Both the position numbers and the translations under genes were made by a program. Below are positions 1-8,281 of a stretch of 64,000 nt of DNA, piece by piece (position 1 is the stretch's first letter; each line of letters starts with the position of its first letter). Under the pieces are notes generated by a model, which saw only the letters and a list, made by a program, of their open reading frames with translations, was not told where the DNA came from and made no database searches. The DNA comes from Pseudorhodobacter sp. E13 (GTDB taxonomy: Bacteria > Pseudomonadota > Alphaproteobacteria > Rhodobacterales > Rhodobacteraceae), in NCBI RefSeq assembly GCF_003991405.1, contig NZ_RPEN01000158.1, forward strand, positions 62,001 through 126,000. Direction: 5' to 3'.

Positions 1-811
1 GCGGCAAGGCATCGCGGAAGGCCGGGTAATCGCCGTTCTGCACCGATTTCAGCGGCAATTCCTTTTCGGACTCGTAGGTCGCCTTGTCGATATAGCCGTT
101 CTGCCACATCTCGCGCAGCACATAGTTGCGCCGCTCGGTCACGCGCGCTTTCGCGGTGACGGGGTGGTATTTGCCCGGCGCTTGCGGCATCGACGCCAGC
201 ATCGCGGCCTCATGCGGGGCAAGCTGGCTGAGCGTCTTGTTGAAATAGGTCTGCGCCGCAGCGGCCACCCCGTAGGAGTTCTGACCAAGGAAAATCTCGT
301 TCAGATACAGCTCAAGGATCTTTTCCTTGTTCAGCGTCTCCTCGATCCGGGTGGCAAGGATGATTTCCTTGATCTTACGCTCGGCCTTGCGTTCGCCGCC
401 CAGAAGAAAGTTCTTCATCACCTGCTGCGTGATGGTCGAGGCCCCGCGCACGTTTTCGCCGCGCGATTTGATCGCCTCAATCGCCGCCGCCGCGATGCCG
501 CGTGCGTCATAACCTTTGTGGGTATAGAAGTTCTTGTCTTCGGCGCTGATGAACGCATGTTTGATCAGATCGGGAATTTCCTCGGAGCTGGCGAAAATCC
601 GGCGTTCCTTGGCGAATTCATCCATCATGCTGCCTTCGCCCGAATAGACGCGGCTGATGGTGGGCGGGGCGTATTGGGCAAGGCTTTCGTGGCTGGGCAA
701 GTCCCTGCTATACATGTAGAAAATCGCACCGATCGACAGGGCGACAAAGAACATCCCCATGGTCACCATGGTGAAAATGCCGCCCAATACTGAACCGATA
801 AACCTGATCAA
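1..811 (-). CDS. mrcA: Penicillin-binding protein 1A, N-terminal part (runs off window start)
   Basis: Bifunctional peptidoglycan synthase of the inner membrane; only the first ~270 residues lie here. A short cytoplasmic N-terminus is followed by one membrane segment (about residues 5-28) and then a glycosyltransferase family 51 domain with the catalytic-Glu motif EDKNFYTH and the GASTITQQ motif. The transpeptidase domain lies outside the window. The best start is TTG at 811: no ATG or GTG precedes it closely in frame, and the first in-frame ATG is inside the membrane segment. It lies downstream of the amidase gene on the same strand, 127 bases away, so the two may be co-expressed. The family call is firm; the start is less sure. 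Confidence 0.93.
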   Translation of the reverse strand, partial: MIRFIGSVLGGIFTMVTMGMFFVALSIGAIFYMYSRDLPSHESLAQYAPPTISRVYSGEGSMMDEFAKERRIFASSEEIPDLIKHAFISAEDKNFYTHKGYDARGIAAAAIEAIKSRGENVRGASTITQQVMKNFLLGGERKAERKIKEIILATRIEETLNKEKILELYLNEIFLGQNSYGVAAAAQTYFNKTLSQLAPHEAAMLASMPQAPGKYHPVTAKARVTERRNYVLREMWQNGYIDKATYESEKELPLKSVQNGDYPAFRDALP

Positions 812-838
812 GGCCCTATCCCCATGTTTCCCTAAGCG

Positions 839-859
839 CCCTATATACAGCATATAGGG
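839..859. promoter_or_regulatory. Perfect 8-bp inverted repeat upstream of mrcA
   Basis: CCCTATAT, a five-base spacer, then ATATAGGG. It begins 28 bases upstream of the mrcA TTG start, in the amidase-mrcA gap. It could be an operator or a short hairpin in the leader. No T-run follows it, so a terminator is unlikely. The regulator is unknown. Confidence 0.45.
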
Positions 860-938
860 TTTGGTCAAAAGGTTCGCCCCGCATCAAGGCGTGATTTCGC
901 GCATTTTTGCGTGAGAAAACGCCGCGTCACAGCGGGCT

Positions 939-2144
939 TCAGGGCTTTGTGGCCCCCGACAGCGCCGCCTCTTGTGCGGCCCAAGCCAGCAAGCCCGCGC
1001 GCAAGGCCCCGATCATCCGTGCCCGCCACGCAGGGTCCGTCAATCGTGCCAGATCGCGGGCCGAGGATAAAAACCCCAGTTCAATCAGAACCGACGGGAT
1101 ATCCGGTGATTTCAGCACCGAAAACCCGCCGGATTGGATGGGGTGGCGGTGCATCCGCAGCCCTTCCGCCTTGATGGCGACCTTCAGGCTTTCGGCCAGA
1201 CGGTCGACCTTGGGTGCGGTTTCGGTACGGGCCATATCCATCAGCACATTGGCAATCAGGTCGTCCTGTTCGGTCAGGTCCACCCCCGACAGCAGATCAT
1301 CGCGGTCATGGCGTTCGGCCAGCGCCTGTGTGGCCATGTCGGTGGCATCATCGGACAAGGTGTAAAGCGTGGCACCCGTGGCCTCGCCTTCGGCCAAAGC
1401 ATCGGCATGCAGCGATATCAGCACCTGCGCGCCCACCGCGCGGGCGACCGAAATCCGCGCCTCCAGCGGCACAAAAACATCATCATCGCGCGTCAGCACC
1501 ACCAAAAAATCGCCATCGCGCTGCAAGGCCTCTTTGAATTCCCGCGCGAAGGTCAGCATCAGGTCGGCTTCCTTATGGCCTTCCCGTTCCGCCCCCGGAT
1601 CAAGGCCGCCGTGGCCGGGGTCCAGCACCACAACCAAGGGCCCGCCGGTATGGGGCAGGATTTTGGGCAGGTCGGCAGGGGCTGGCAGCGCCCAGCCTTC
1701 GGGTTCGGGTTTTGCGGCAAGGGCGGCAAAAGCCTCGGCGCTGGCCGGGTCCAGCCGCAATGCGATGCGGGCGGCCCCGGTTTCGGTTTCCATCGCGGCG
1801 CTGGTCACGGCCATAGGGCCCGCCAGTTCCAGCACCAGCCGCGACCAGCCCGGACGAAACACCCCGGCCCGCAGCGCCAGAACGCTGTCACTGTCTTGCG
1901 CCACGCTGGCGATCTGGGTCCAATCCACCTCGCGCGTGTCCAGCACCAACCGCGGCGGATCGGCCAACAGCCGCACCCGCCATGGCACCGGCTGCGACAG
2001 GGTCAGGGTCAGCGCCACCCCCTGCCCTGCATCGGTGATGCCTGACGTGGCCGGGTCCAGCCGCGCGATGGCGGAAAGCTCTTGTGCGACAAGCGGATGC
2101 ACCTGCATCCAGATCGCTGCCCATACTGCCAAAATCCACCGCAT
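939..2144 (-). CDS. N-acetylmuramoyl-L-alanine amidase (AMIN + amidase_3)
   Basis: A periplasmic zinc amidase that cuts the amide bond between MurNAc and the stem peptide during cell separation and wall turnover. The 401-residue protein has a signal peptide (about 1-20, ending at VAQ), an N-terminal AMIN-type beta domain (about 25-130) and an amidase_3 catalytic domain from about residue 170. The zinc/catalytic motifs are visible: DPGHGG, the Glu in GHKEADL, ISLHADA and IELGFLS. ATG start at 2144. It precedes mrcA on the same strand, which pairs wall hydrolysis with wall synthesis. AmiC is the closest named relative, but I do not assign the symbol. Confidence 0.93.
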   Translation of the reverse strand: MRWILAVWAAIWMQVHPLVAQELSAIARLDPATSGITDAGQGVALTLTLSQPVPWRVRLLADPPRLVLDTREVDWTQIASVAQDSDSVLALRAGVFRPGWSRLVLELAGPMAVTSAAMETETGAARIALRLDPASAEAFAALAAKPEPEGWALPAPADLPKILPHTGGPLVVVLDPGHGGLDPGAEREGHKEADLMLTFAREFKEALQRDGDFLVVLTRDDDVFVPLEARISVARAVGAQVLISLHADALAEGEATGATLYTLSDDATDMATQALAERHDRDDLLSGVDLTEQDDLIANVLMDMARTETAPKVDRLAESLKVAIKAEGLRMHRHPIQSGGFSVLKSPDIPSVLIELGFLSSARDLARLTDPAWRARMIGALRAGLLAWAAQEAALSGATKP

Positions 2145-2198
2145 CGCCTGCCCCTTGTGCTTTGCCCCTTTATCCCGGCCCCGGCGCTGAAAGTAAAT

Positions 2199-3350
2199 TC
2201 AAAGCTTCGTTTGTGCGGCCATGAACGCCTTGAGCCGGGCAATGCCTTCGACAATCTCGGCCGTGCTGCGGGCATAGGAAAAGCGCAGGGTCTGGCCGCC
2301 GCGCAGCGGGTCGAAATCCAGCCCCGGTGTCACCGCCACGCCCGCCTGTTCCAGAATTTGGGCGCAAAAGCCAAGGCTGTCGCGGGTATAATCCGACACA
2401 TCGGCATAGATATAAAACGCCCCATCAGGCGGCGCGATGCGGGTAAAGCCAGCCTCGGCCAACCCCTCCAGCATCAAGCGGCGGTTTTCGGCATAGGTGG
2501 CGCGGTTGGCCTCCAGCTCATCCACACAATCGAGTGCGGCCAGCGCCGCGACCTGACTGGCATGTGGCGGGCAAATGAACATGTTTTGCGCCAGACGTTC
2601 CACCAGCCGCACATGATCTTCGGGCACCACCATCCAGCCCACGCGCCAGCCTGTCATGCTGAAATACTTGGAAAAAGAGTTGATGACATAGGCCTGATCG
2701 GTGATTTCCAAGGCAGAGACGGCGCGGGGGCCGTAGTGAAGCCCGTGGTAAATCTCATCCGAGATGAAGCTGATATCCCTCGCGGCACAATGGTCGATCA
2801 GTGCCTTCAGCGCCGCATGGTCCAGCATGGTGCCAGAGGGGTTGCCGGGGCTGGCCACGATCAGCCCGTCCATCGCCACAGCATCAAGATCGGCGGGCAC
2901 GGGTTGCAGGCGGTTTTCCAGCGATGTGGGCAGACCCACAGGAACCAGCGACAGCGCCTTGAGGATCTGACGATAAGATGGATAGCCCGGCTCCCCCAAC
3001 CCCACGCGGGCACCGGCATCAAACAAGGCGGTAAAGGCCAGAAGAAAGGCGGCAGAAGAGCCGGAAGTGACGATCACGCGCGAGGGGTCAAGGCTGACAC
3101 CATACCAACGCTGGTAAAGTGCTGCGATGCCGGCGCGCAGTTCCGGCAGGCCAAGCGCCACCGTATAGCCAAGCGCGCCTTGCTCCATCGCGGAGGCAAG
3201 GGCGTGTCGGGCAGCGCGCGGGGCGGGTGTGCCGGGTTGGCCCACCTCCATATGCACGATATGGCGGCCTGCGGCCTCGGCCTTGCGCGCGGCCTCCATC
3301 ACATCCATCACAATGAAGGGATCAACCGCCCCCCGCCTTGAAACCCGCAT
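2199..3350 (-). CDS. Class I/II pyridoxal-phosphate aminotransferase
   Basis: A fold-type I aminotransferase of 383 residues. The PLP lysine is probably K228 in SFSKYFSM. Other family signatures are the SPGNPSG segment (about 167-173), the SDEIYHGL stretch (about 198-205) and a C-terminal RFSYARS segment that would carry the substrate-carboxylate arginine. The start was set at the ATG at 3350 because homologous sequence begins there and a purine-rich GGCAGGG sits just upstream; an upstream extension looks like low-quality coding sequence. The amino donor and substrate cannot be read from sequence. It is a single gene, not overlapping its neighbours. Confidence 0.88.
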   Translation of the reverse strand: MRVSRRGAVDPFIVMDVMEAARKAEAAGRHIVHMEVGQPGTPAPRAARHALASAMEQGALGYTVALGLPELRAGIAALYQRWYGVSLDPSRVIVTSGSSAAFLLAFTALFDAGARVGLGEPGYPSYRQILKALSLVPVGLPTSLENRLQPVPADLDAVAMDGLIVASPGNPSGTMLDHAALKALIDHCAARDISFISDEIYHGLHYGPRAVSALEITDQAYVINSFSKYFSMTGWRVGWMVVPEDHVRLVERLAQNMFICPPHASQVAALAALDCVDELEANRATYAENRRLMLEGLAEAGFTRIAPPDGAFYIYADVSDYTRDSLGFCAQILEQAGVAVTPGLDFDPLRGGQTLRFSYARSTAEIVEGIARLKAFMAAQTKL

Positions 3351-3475
3351 ATCCCTGCCCCTATGCTTCACCACGTCACGGGGCAATCGGGTTGCCCTGC
3401 CCCCCTGCAATCGGGCATGAGGGGGAATAGGTCAACCAGCGCGTGCCACCGGGGCCGCGAACACGGAGCAGAAGA

Positions 3476-4231
3476 ATGAAAAAACTGATCGCGACCACCG
3501 CTGTGGCGATGGCCCTTGCCGCTGGCGTTTCGGGGGCTGCCTTTGCGCAAAGCAAGCTGTCGGAGGCCGAGCGCGCCGATTTCCGTGCCGAAGTGCGGGC
3601 CTATCTGATGGAAAACCCCGAGGTGCTGATGGAAGCGATTGCCGTGCTGGAAGAGCGCCGCAATGCCGAGGCCGCCGCGAATGACATTGCCCTGCTGCAA
3701 ACCAATGCCGATGAGATTTTCAACGATCCGGCAAGCTGGGTCGGCGGCAACCCTGATGGCGATATCACGGTGGTGGAATTCATGGATTATCGCTGCGGTT
3801 ATTGCAAAAAAGCCTTTGAGGAAGTGGCGGAGCTGATCGAAAGCGATGGCAATATTCGCTTTGTCGTCAAAGAGTTCCCGATTCTGGGCGAGCAGTCGGA
3901 ACTGGCGTCGCGCTTTGCGGTGGCGGTGTTGCAGGTGGAAGGGGCCGAAGCCTATGAAAAGGCGCATGACGCGCTGATGGTGATGCGCGCCGATGTGACA
4001 GCGGAAAGCCTTGCCGCGCTTGGGGCCGAGGTCGGGCTGGCCGATACCGATGCGGTGATGGCCCGGATGACCAGCCCCGAGGTAACGGCCGTGATCGAGG
4101 CCAACCGCGCGCTGGCGCAGCGCTTAGACGTGAATGGCACGCCGACCTTTGTGATTGATGAAACCTTGGTGCGTGGCTATGTGCCGCTGGACGGGATGCG
4201 CCAGATCGTGGACGGCCAGCGCAAGGGCTGA
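3476..4231 (+). CDS. DsbA/ScsC-family periplasmic thiol oxidoreductase
   Basis: A 251-residue exported thioredoxin-fold protein. The signal peptide covers about 1-24 (AAFAQ cleavage region). A helical N-terminal segment (about 28-80) resembles the ScsC/BdbD N-terminal extension. The DsbA-like domain follows, with redox pair C107 and C110 in CGYC, and a cis-Pro-like GTPTF motif near the C-terminus. It probably oxidises or isomerises disulfides in periplasmic proteins. The ATG at 3476 follows a GGAG at 3466-3469; an earlier in-frame start lacks a plausible signal peptide. No partner DsbB is adjacent. Confidence 0.9.
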   Translation: MKKLIATTAVAMALAAGVSGAAFAQSKLSEAERADFRAEVRAYLMENPEVLMEAIAVLEERRNAEAAANDIALLQTNADEIFNDPASWVGGNPDGDITVVEFMDYRCGYCKKAFEEVAELIESDGNIRFVVKEFPILGEQSELASRFAVAVLQVEGAEAYEKAHDALMVMRADVTAESLAALGAEVGLADTDAVMARMTSPEVTAVIEANRALAQRLDVNGTPTFVIDETLVRGYVPLDGMRQIVDGQRKG

Positions 4232-4280
4232 GGCCGGGGTTTCTGGCCCGCACGGGGGACTTCACGTCGCCCTGCCCGAT

Positions 4281-4311
4281 AAAAAAAGCCGGGGGACTTC
4301 ACGTCCCCCGG
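4281..4311 (-). terminator. Intrinsic terminator for ispG (hairpin plus T7)
   Basis: A 9-bp stem, CCGGGGGAC / GTCCCCCGG with loop TTCAC, is preceded on the plus strand by A7, so the minus-strand transcript leaving ispG has a strong hairpin followed by seven U. It is also the hairpin half of a dispersed composite element whose A-rich box lies at 4323-4345. Confidence 0.8.
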
Positions 4312-4322
4312 ACCCCCTGTGG

Positions 4323-4345
4323 GATATTTGGGCCGAAAAGAAAGC
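4323..4345 (+). repeat. Dispersed intergenic element, copy 1 (A-rich box)
   Basis: GATATTT followed by GGGCCGAAAAGAAAGC. It lies directly 3' of a GC-rich hairpin and a CCCCC..GGGA linker. The same arrangement recurs at 10495-10516 and 36638-36660. It sits between the convergent dsbA-like gene and ispG. Confidence 0.75.
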
Positions 4346-4348
4346 GGG

Positions 4349-5482
4349 TCAGAGCGGGGTCGTGGTGGCGTCTTCGGTTGCGGCCTCGATATCTGCGGCT
4401 TTTTTCTCAACCAGTTCGACGATATGGTCGATCATCGCTTCATTGCCGAGTTTATGGCTTTGCTTGCCCGCAAGATAGACCATGCCAGAGCCTGCGCCGC
4501 CGCCGGTGAAGCCGATATCTGTCATCAGCGCCTCGCCGGGGCCGTTGACCACGCAGCCGATGATGCTCAGGCTCATGGATGTGGTGATATGGGCGAGCCG
4601 GTTTTCCAGTTCAGTCACGGTCTTGATCACGTCAAACCCCTGACGCGCGCAGGAGGGGCAAGAGATGATGGTGACGCCGCGATGGCGCAACCCGAGGGAT
4701 TTGAGGATTTCGAACCCGACTTTCACCTCTTCCACCGGATCGGCAGAGAGCGAGACGCGGATCGTGTCGCCAATGCCGGACCACAGCAGGTTGCCAAGGC
4801 CGATGGCGGATTTCACGGTGCCCGATTGCAGGCCCCCGGCCTCGGTGATGCCAAGATGGATCGGTGCATCGGTGACATCGGCCAATTGCTGATAGGCGGC
4901 GGCGGCCATGAACACGTCAGAGGCTTTGACGCTGATCTTGAATTCGTGAAAGTCATTGTCTTGCAGGATCTTGATATGGTCCAGACCGGATTCCACCATC
5001 GCGTCGGGGCATGGCTCTCCGTATTTGTCCAGCAGGTGGCGTTCCAGACTGCCCGCATTGACACCGATACGGATGGAGCAGCCGTGATCTTTCGCAGCCT
5101 TGATCACTTCGCGCACGCGGGCGGCATCGCCGATATTGCCGGGGTTGATGCGCAGGCAGGCGGCACCTGCTTCGGCGGCCTCAATCGCGCGTTTGTAGTG
5201 GAAATGGATGTCGGCCACGATCGGCACCGGGCTTTCGGCGCAAATCTCGCGCAGGGCCAAGGCGCTTTCGCGGTCGGGGGCCGAGACGCGGACGATATCG
5301 GCACCGGCCACGGCGGCGCGTTGCACCTGTTCGATCGTGGCCTTGATATCGGTGGTCAGCGTGTTGGTCATGGTTTGCACCGAAATCGGCGCATCCCCCC
5401 CGACGGCAACCTTGCCCACCATGATCTGGCGGGATTTCCGGCGGGTGATATTGCGCCAGGGTCGGATCGGATTATGGGTCAT
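4349..5482 (-). CDS. ispG: (E)-4-hydroxy-3-methylbut-2-enyl-diphosphate synthase
   Basis: The penultimate enzyme of the MEP isoprenoid pathway. It reductively converts MEcPP to HMBPP using a 4Fe-4S cluster. The 377-residue protein has the N-terminal TIM-barrel start QTMTN and the DIHFHYKRA segment. The cluster ligands C275 and C278 (CPSC) and C310, with the following E317 in NGPGE, are all present. Full length with no insertion, as in the shorter bacterial IspG class. The ATG at 5482 is 78 bases downstream of the rodZ-like gene on the same strand, suggesting an operon. It ends in a strong terminator. Confidence 0.97.
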   Translation of the reverse strand: MTHNPIRPWRNITRRKSRQIMVGKVAVGGDAPISVQTMTNTLTTDIKATIEQVQRAAVAGADIVRVSAPDRESALALREICAESPVPIVADIHFHYKRAIEAAEAGAACLRINPGNIGDAARVREVIKAAKDHGCSIRIGVNAGSLERHLLDKYGEPCPDAMVESGLDHIKILQDNDFHEFKISVKASDVFMAAAAYQQLADVTDAPIHLGITEAGGLQSGTVKSAIGLGNLLWSGIGDTIRVSLSADPVEEVKVGFEILKSLGLRHRGVTIISCPSCARQGFDVIKTVTELENRLAHITTSMSLSIIGCVVNGPGEALMTDIGFTGGGAGSGMVYLAGKQSHKLGNEAMIDHIVELVEKKAADIEAATEDATTTPL

Positions 5483-5560
5483 GGGGATATGTCCTGTTCT
5501 GCTGTGATGCAGAGATAGGCCCGGCGGCCGCCAAGAGCAACCGGCAGATCAGCGCAGATG

Positions 5561-6763
5561 TCAGGGATTGGTGACTTCGGCCACATCAACGAATTTGGCC
5601 AGATCGGTATCCCCGGTCAAATCCGCCAGCGCGTAAGCTTCGGTCAGCGCCTCGGGCGAGAGTTCGACATTCTTGACGACCTGCGCACCGGGGGCGGCGG
5701 GGCCATAGGTTTTGCCCAGAACCGCGAAATAGACCGAACCGGAATTGCCCGCGCGCAACAGCGGCGCGGTTTCCATCGCGGGAACGGCATAGCGTTCGCC
5801 AGCGTCCAGAACCTTTTCAAACAGCACCGTACCATCCGCGGCCTGCACCCGCACCCAAGACGGGCGCACGGCGAGCAGTTCAACCTTTGGCGCATCGGCG
5901 GCAACCACCTGCACTTCGGAGGTCGCAACCTCTCCGGTTTCGGCATCGGCGATGACAACAGGCTCCGCGCTGCGCTGCGGATCAATCGCCGCAATCGGGC
6001 CATCACGCGAGGTCAGCACCGGAACATCCAGCGCCTGCGGGCGATAAATCCGGTCAGACCCGGTGATCGGGGTGATATCGGCGGCCAAAGTCGTGGGCGC
6101 AGGGGCGGCCACGGTTTCGGTTTCGGCTTCGGGGGCAGAGCGGACCAAGGGGGCCACGCCTTGCACATTGCCCAAGGGGTCAATCTCGGCCACGACCTGC
6201 GGCGCTTGGTCGACGGGGGCAAGCTGCACGCGCTGCACCTCTTGCAGGACCGACCAGCCGCCATAGCCCAGACCACCGATCAGGCCGAGCAAAACCAGAA
6301 GCGAGCCAATCGCCCCCGGTTCGATCCGGGCAAACATCGATTCCCCGCGCGGCACAAAGGTTGCGTTGGGGTTGGCGAGCGGGTCGCCAAAATCCTGCGA
6401 GCGGCTGCGCGCGGCGGAAATCCGGGCGGGCGACGCGGCGGCCGACATGCCATGCGCCAGCGTGAAATTCGCCTCACGGCAGAATTTCTCATAGGCCCAG
6501 TCTGGGTCCATGCCCAGATAACGCGCGTAAGAGCGCACATAGCCTGCCACAAACCCTTGGGTTTCAAAGGCAGTCACATCGCAATTTTCGATAGCGGCAA
6601 CATAAGTGGCCTTGATCTTCAGCTCACGCTGAACATCGAGCAGGGATTTGCCCAAGGTCGCGCGTTCGCCGCGCATAAGATCGCCTAGACGCAATTCGAA
6701 ATCGTCAAACCCTTTAGGTTTGTCGTTTTCAGACGTCGAAGGTGTTGTCCTCCGGCCGATCAT
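5561..6763 (-). CDS. rodZ: RodZ-like helix-turn-helix membrane protein
   Basis: A 400-residue protein with cytoplasmic HTH_25-type domain (about residues 20-95; LGDLMRGERATLGKSL and a VAAIENCD recognition segment), a basic linker, one membrane helix (about 152-175; LLVLLGLIGGLGYGGW), a Pro/Ala/Val-rich periplasmic stretch and a C-terminal DUF4115-like beta domain. In rod-shaped bacteria RodZ links MreB to the wall machinery; this relative probably has a comparable shape or envelope role. ATG at 6763 with GGGG..GGG upstream. It precedes ispG in the same direction. Two inverted repeats lie in its promoter region. Confidence 0.85.
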   Translation of the reverse strand: MIGRRTTPSTSENDKPKGFDDFELRLGDLMRGERATLGKSLLDVQRELKIKATYVAAIENCDVTAFETQGFVAGYVRSYARYLGMDPDWAYEKFCREANFTLAHGMSAAASPARISAARSRSQDFGDPLANPNATFVPRGESMFARIEPGAIGSLLVLLGLIGGLGYGGWSVLQEVQRVQLAPVDQAPQVVAEIDPLGNVQGVAPLVRSAPEAETETVAAPAPTTLAADITPITGSDRIYRPQALDVPVLTSRDGPIAAIDPQRSAEPVVIADAETGEVATSEVQVVAADAPKVELLAVRPSWVRVQAADGTVLFEKVLDAGERYAVPAMETAPLLRAGNSGSVYFAVLGKTYGPAAPGAQVVKNVELSPEALTEAYALADLTGDTDLAKFVDVAEVTNP

Positions 6764-6798
6764 AAACCCTGCCCCGTAACTGCCCCAAATTCCTGCCC

Positions 6799-6818
6799 GA
6801 GTCGTTTAAATCCGACTC
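6799..6818. promoter_or_regulatory. Inverted repeat upstream of rodZ-like gene (proximal)
   Basis: GAGTCG, eight-base spacer tttaaatc, CGACTC. It is centred about 45 bases upstream of the rodZ ATG, between hemA and rodZ. No T-run follows on the minus strand, so an operator or leader hairpin is more likely than a terminator. Confidence 0.4.
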
Positions 6819-6827
6819 AGAGCCTTC

Positions 6828-6853
6828 GTATTGTGGAAATATTACCACAATAC
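6828..6853. promoter_or_regulatory. Perfect 9-bp inverted repeat upstream of rodZ-like gene (distal)
   Basis: GTATTGTGG, eight-base spacer aaatatta, CCACAATAC. AT-rich core within GC-rich DNA, 65 bases upstream of the rodZ start and 27 bases after the hemA stop. It looks like a dimeric regulator site. No T-run follows it on either strand. Confidence 0.5.
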
Positions 6854-6879
6854 AACATGCTTTGCACCCGCAGAAAGGA

Positions 6880-8103
6880 TCAGGCCGACAACTCGGCACG
6901 ATTCAGCGCACATTGCCGCCAGAGCGTGTCCATTGCCTTCACAAGCATGTCAATTTGTGACGCATCGTGAACAGGCGACGGGGTGAAGCGCAGCCGCTCG
7001 GTGCCGCGCGGCACGGTGGGGAAGTTGATCGGCTGCACATAGATGCCGAATTTATCCAGCAGCATGTCAGACAAGGCCTTGCAATGCACCGGGCAGCCGA
7101 CATGCACCGGAACGATATGGCTGCCGTGGTCGATCAGCGGCAGGCCGATGGATTTCAGGCGGTCTTTCAGGATGCGGGCATGCAACTGCTGGGCATCGCG
7201 CAAATGCTGCGCGGTTTTCAGATGCCGGACCGAAGCCGCCGCCCCTGCGGCCACCGCAGGCGGCATCGAGGAGGTAAAGATGAACCCCGGCGCATAGGAA
7301 CGCACGGCGTCGCACATCTTGGCCGATGCCGCGATATAGCCGCCCGCAACACCATAAGCCTTGGCCAGCGTGCCGTTGATGATATCCAACCGGTGCATCA
7401 GCCCATCGCGTTCGGCAACCCCTGCCCCGCGCGGGCCATACATGCCCACGGCATGCACCTCGTCGATATAGGTCAGCGCGCCAAACTCATCCGCCAGATC
7501 GCAGATCTCCTTGATCGAGCCAAAATCGCCATCCATCGAATAAATCGATTCAAAGGCGATCAGCTTGGGCGCGGCCGGATCATCGGCGGCCAGCAGTTGG
7601 CGCAGATGCGCCACATCGTTGTGACGGAAAATCCGTTTGGCCCCGCCATTGCGGCGCACGCCTTCGATCATCGACGCATGGTTAAGCGCGTCGGAATAGA
7701 TGATCAGGCCAGGAAACAGCTTCGGCAAGGTGGAAAGCGTGGCGTCATTGGCGTTATAGGCGCTGGTAAAGACCAAGGCCGCCTCCTTGCCATGCAGATC
7801 GGCAAGTTCAGCCTCCAGCCGGTTATGATACACCGTGGTGCCGGAAATATTGCGCGTCCCGCCCGAGCCTGCGCCCGTGGCCTCCAGCGCCTCGCGCATG
7901 GCGGCCAGAACCACCGGATGCTGGCCCATGCCAAGATAATCATTGCCGCACCAGACGGTGATATCCTGCTCTGACCCATCTTTCTTGCGCCAGACCGCTG
8001 ACGGATAGGCCCCTTTGCGACGCTCAATATCAATGAAGGTCCGATAGCGGCCCTCCTCGTGCAACCGGTTCAAGGCGGTGTCGAGTGCGGCTTCATAGTT
8101 CAT
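6880..8103 (-). CDS. hemA: 5-aminolevulinate synthase
   Basis: Condenses glycine and succinyl-CoA to 5-aminolevulinate, the first step of tetrapyrrole synthesis (Shemin pathway), using PLP. The 407-residue protein has the PLP lysine K248 in GTLAKAYG, matching the position in Rhodobacter ALA synthases. It also has the glycine-rich [12 protein letters not shown] segment, the DEVHAVG motif with the PLP-ring Asp, and [10 protein letters not shown] near the C-terminus. The ATG at 8103 has GGAG eight bases upstream; an in-frame upstream ATG lacks this. A perfect FNR-type box about 100 bases upstream implies oxygen control. Confidence 0.97.
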   Translation of the reverse strand: MNYEAALDTALNRLHEEGRYRTFIDIERRKGAYPSAVWRKKDGSEQDITVWCGNDYLGMGQHPVVLAAMREALEATGAGSGGTRNISGTTVYHNRLEAELADLHGKEAALVFTSAYNANDATLSTLPKLFPGLIIYSDALNHASMIEGVRRNGGAKRIFRHNDVAHLRQLLAADDPAAPKLIAFESIYSMDGDFGSIKEICDLADEFGALTYIDEVHAVGMYGPRGAGVAERDGLMHRLDIINGTLAKAYGVAGGYIAASAKMCDAVRSYAPGFIFTSSMPPAVAAGAAASVRHLKTAQHLRDAQQLHARILKDRLKSIGLPLIDHGSHIVPVHVGCPVHCKALSDMLLDKFGIYVQPINFPTVPRGTERLRFTPSPVHDASQIDMLVKAMDTLWRQCALNRAELSA

Positions 8104-8201
8104 TCGGCGTCTCCGGGTAGCTGGCACAGTAGGCTGGCACTGATCTGTCACGGGAATCATGCAGATTTAGGGTATCTTGCATGAGATTCGGCGCGGCGAC
8201 C

Positions 8202-8215
8202 TTGATATTCATCAA
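8202..8215. promoter_or_regulatory. FnrL/FNR-type box upstream of hemA
   Basis: TTGATATTCATCAA is a perfect match to TTGAT-N4-ATCAA, the FNR/FnrL consensus. It is centred about 105 bases upstream of the hemA ATG. FnrL control of hemA is known in Rhodobacter sphaeroides, so activation at low oxygen is the likely role here. Confidence 0.8.
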
Positions 8216-8226
8216 ATCATATATCC

Positions 8227-8255
8227 AAAAGGGGGCAATTTGACGCCCCCTTTTT
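8227..8255 (-). terminator. Bidirectional-looking intrinsic terminator
   Basis: The stem AAAAGGGGGC / GCCCCCTTTT has an eight-base loop. It lies 27 bases beyond the stop of the 8282-8872 gene and insulates it from hemA. Both strands carry at least four T after the stem. Confidence 0.75.
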
Positions 8256-8281
8256 CGTGCAAATGGTCAATTGCCTTGGGT

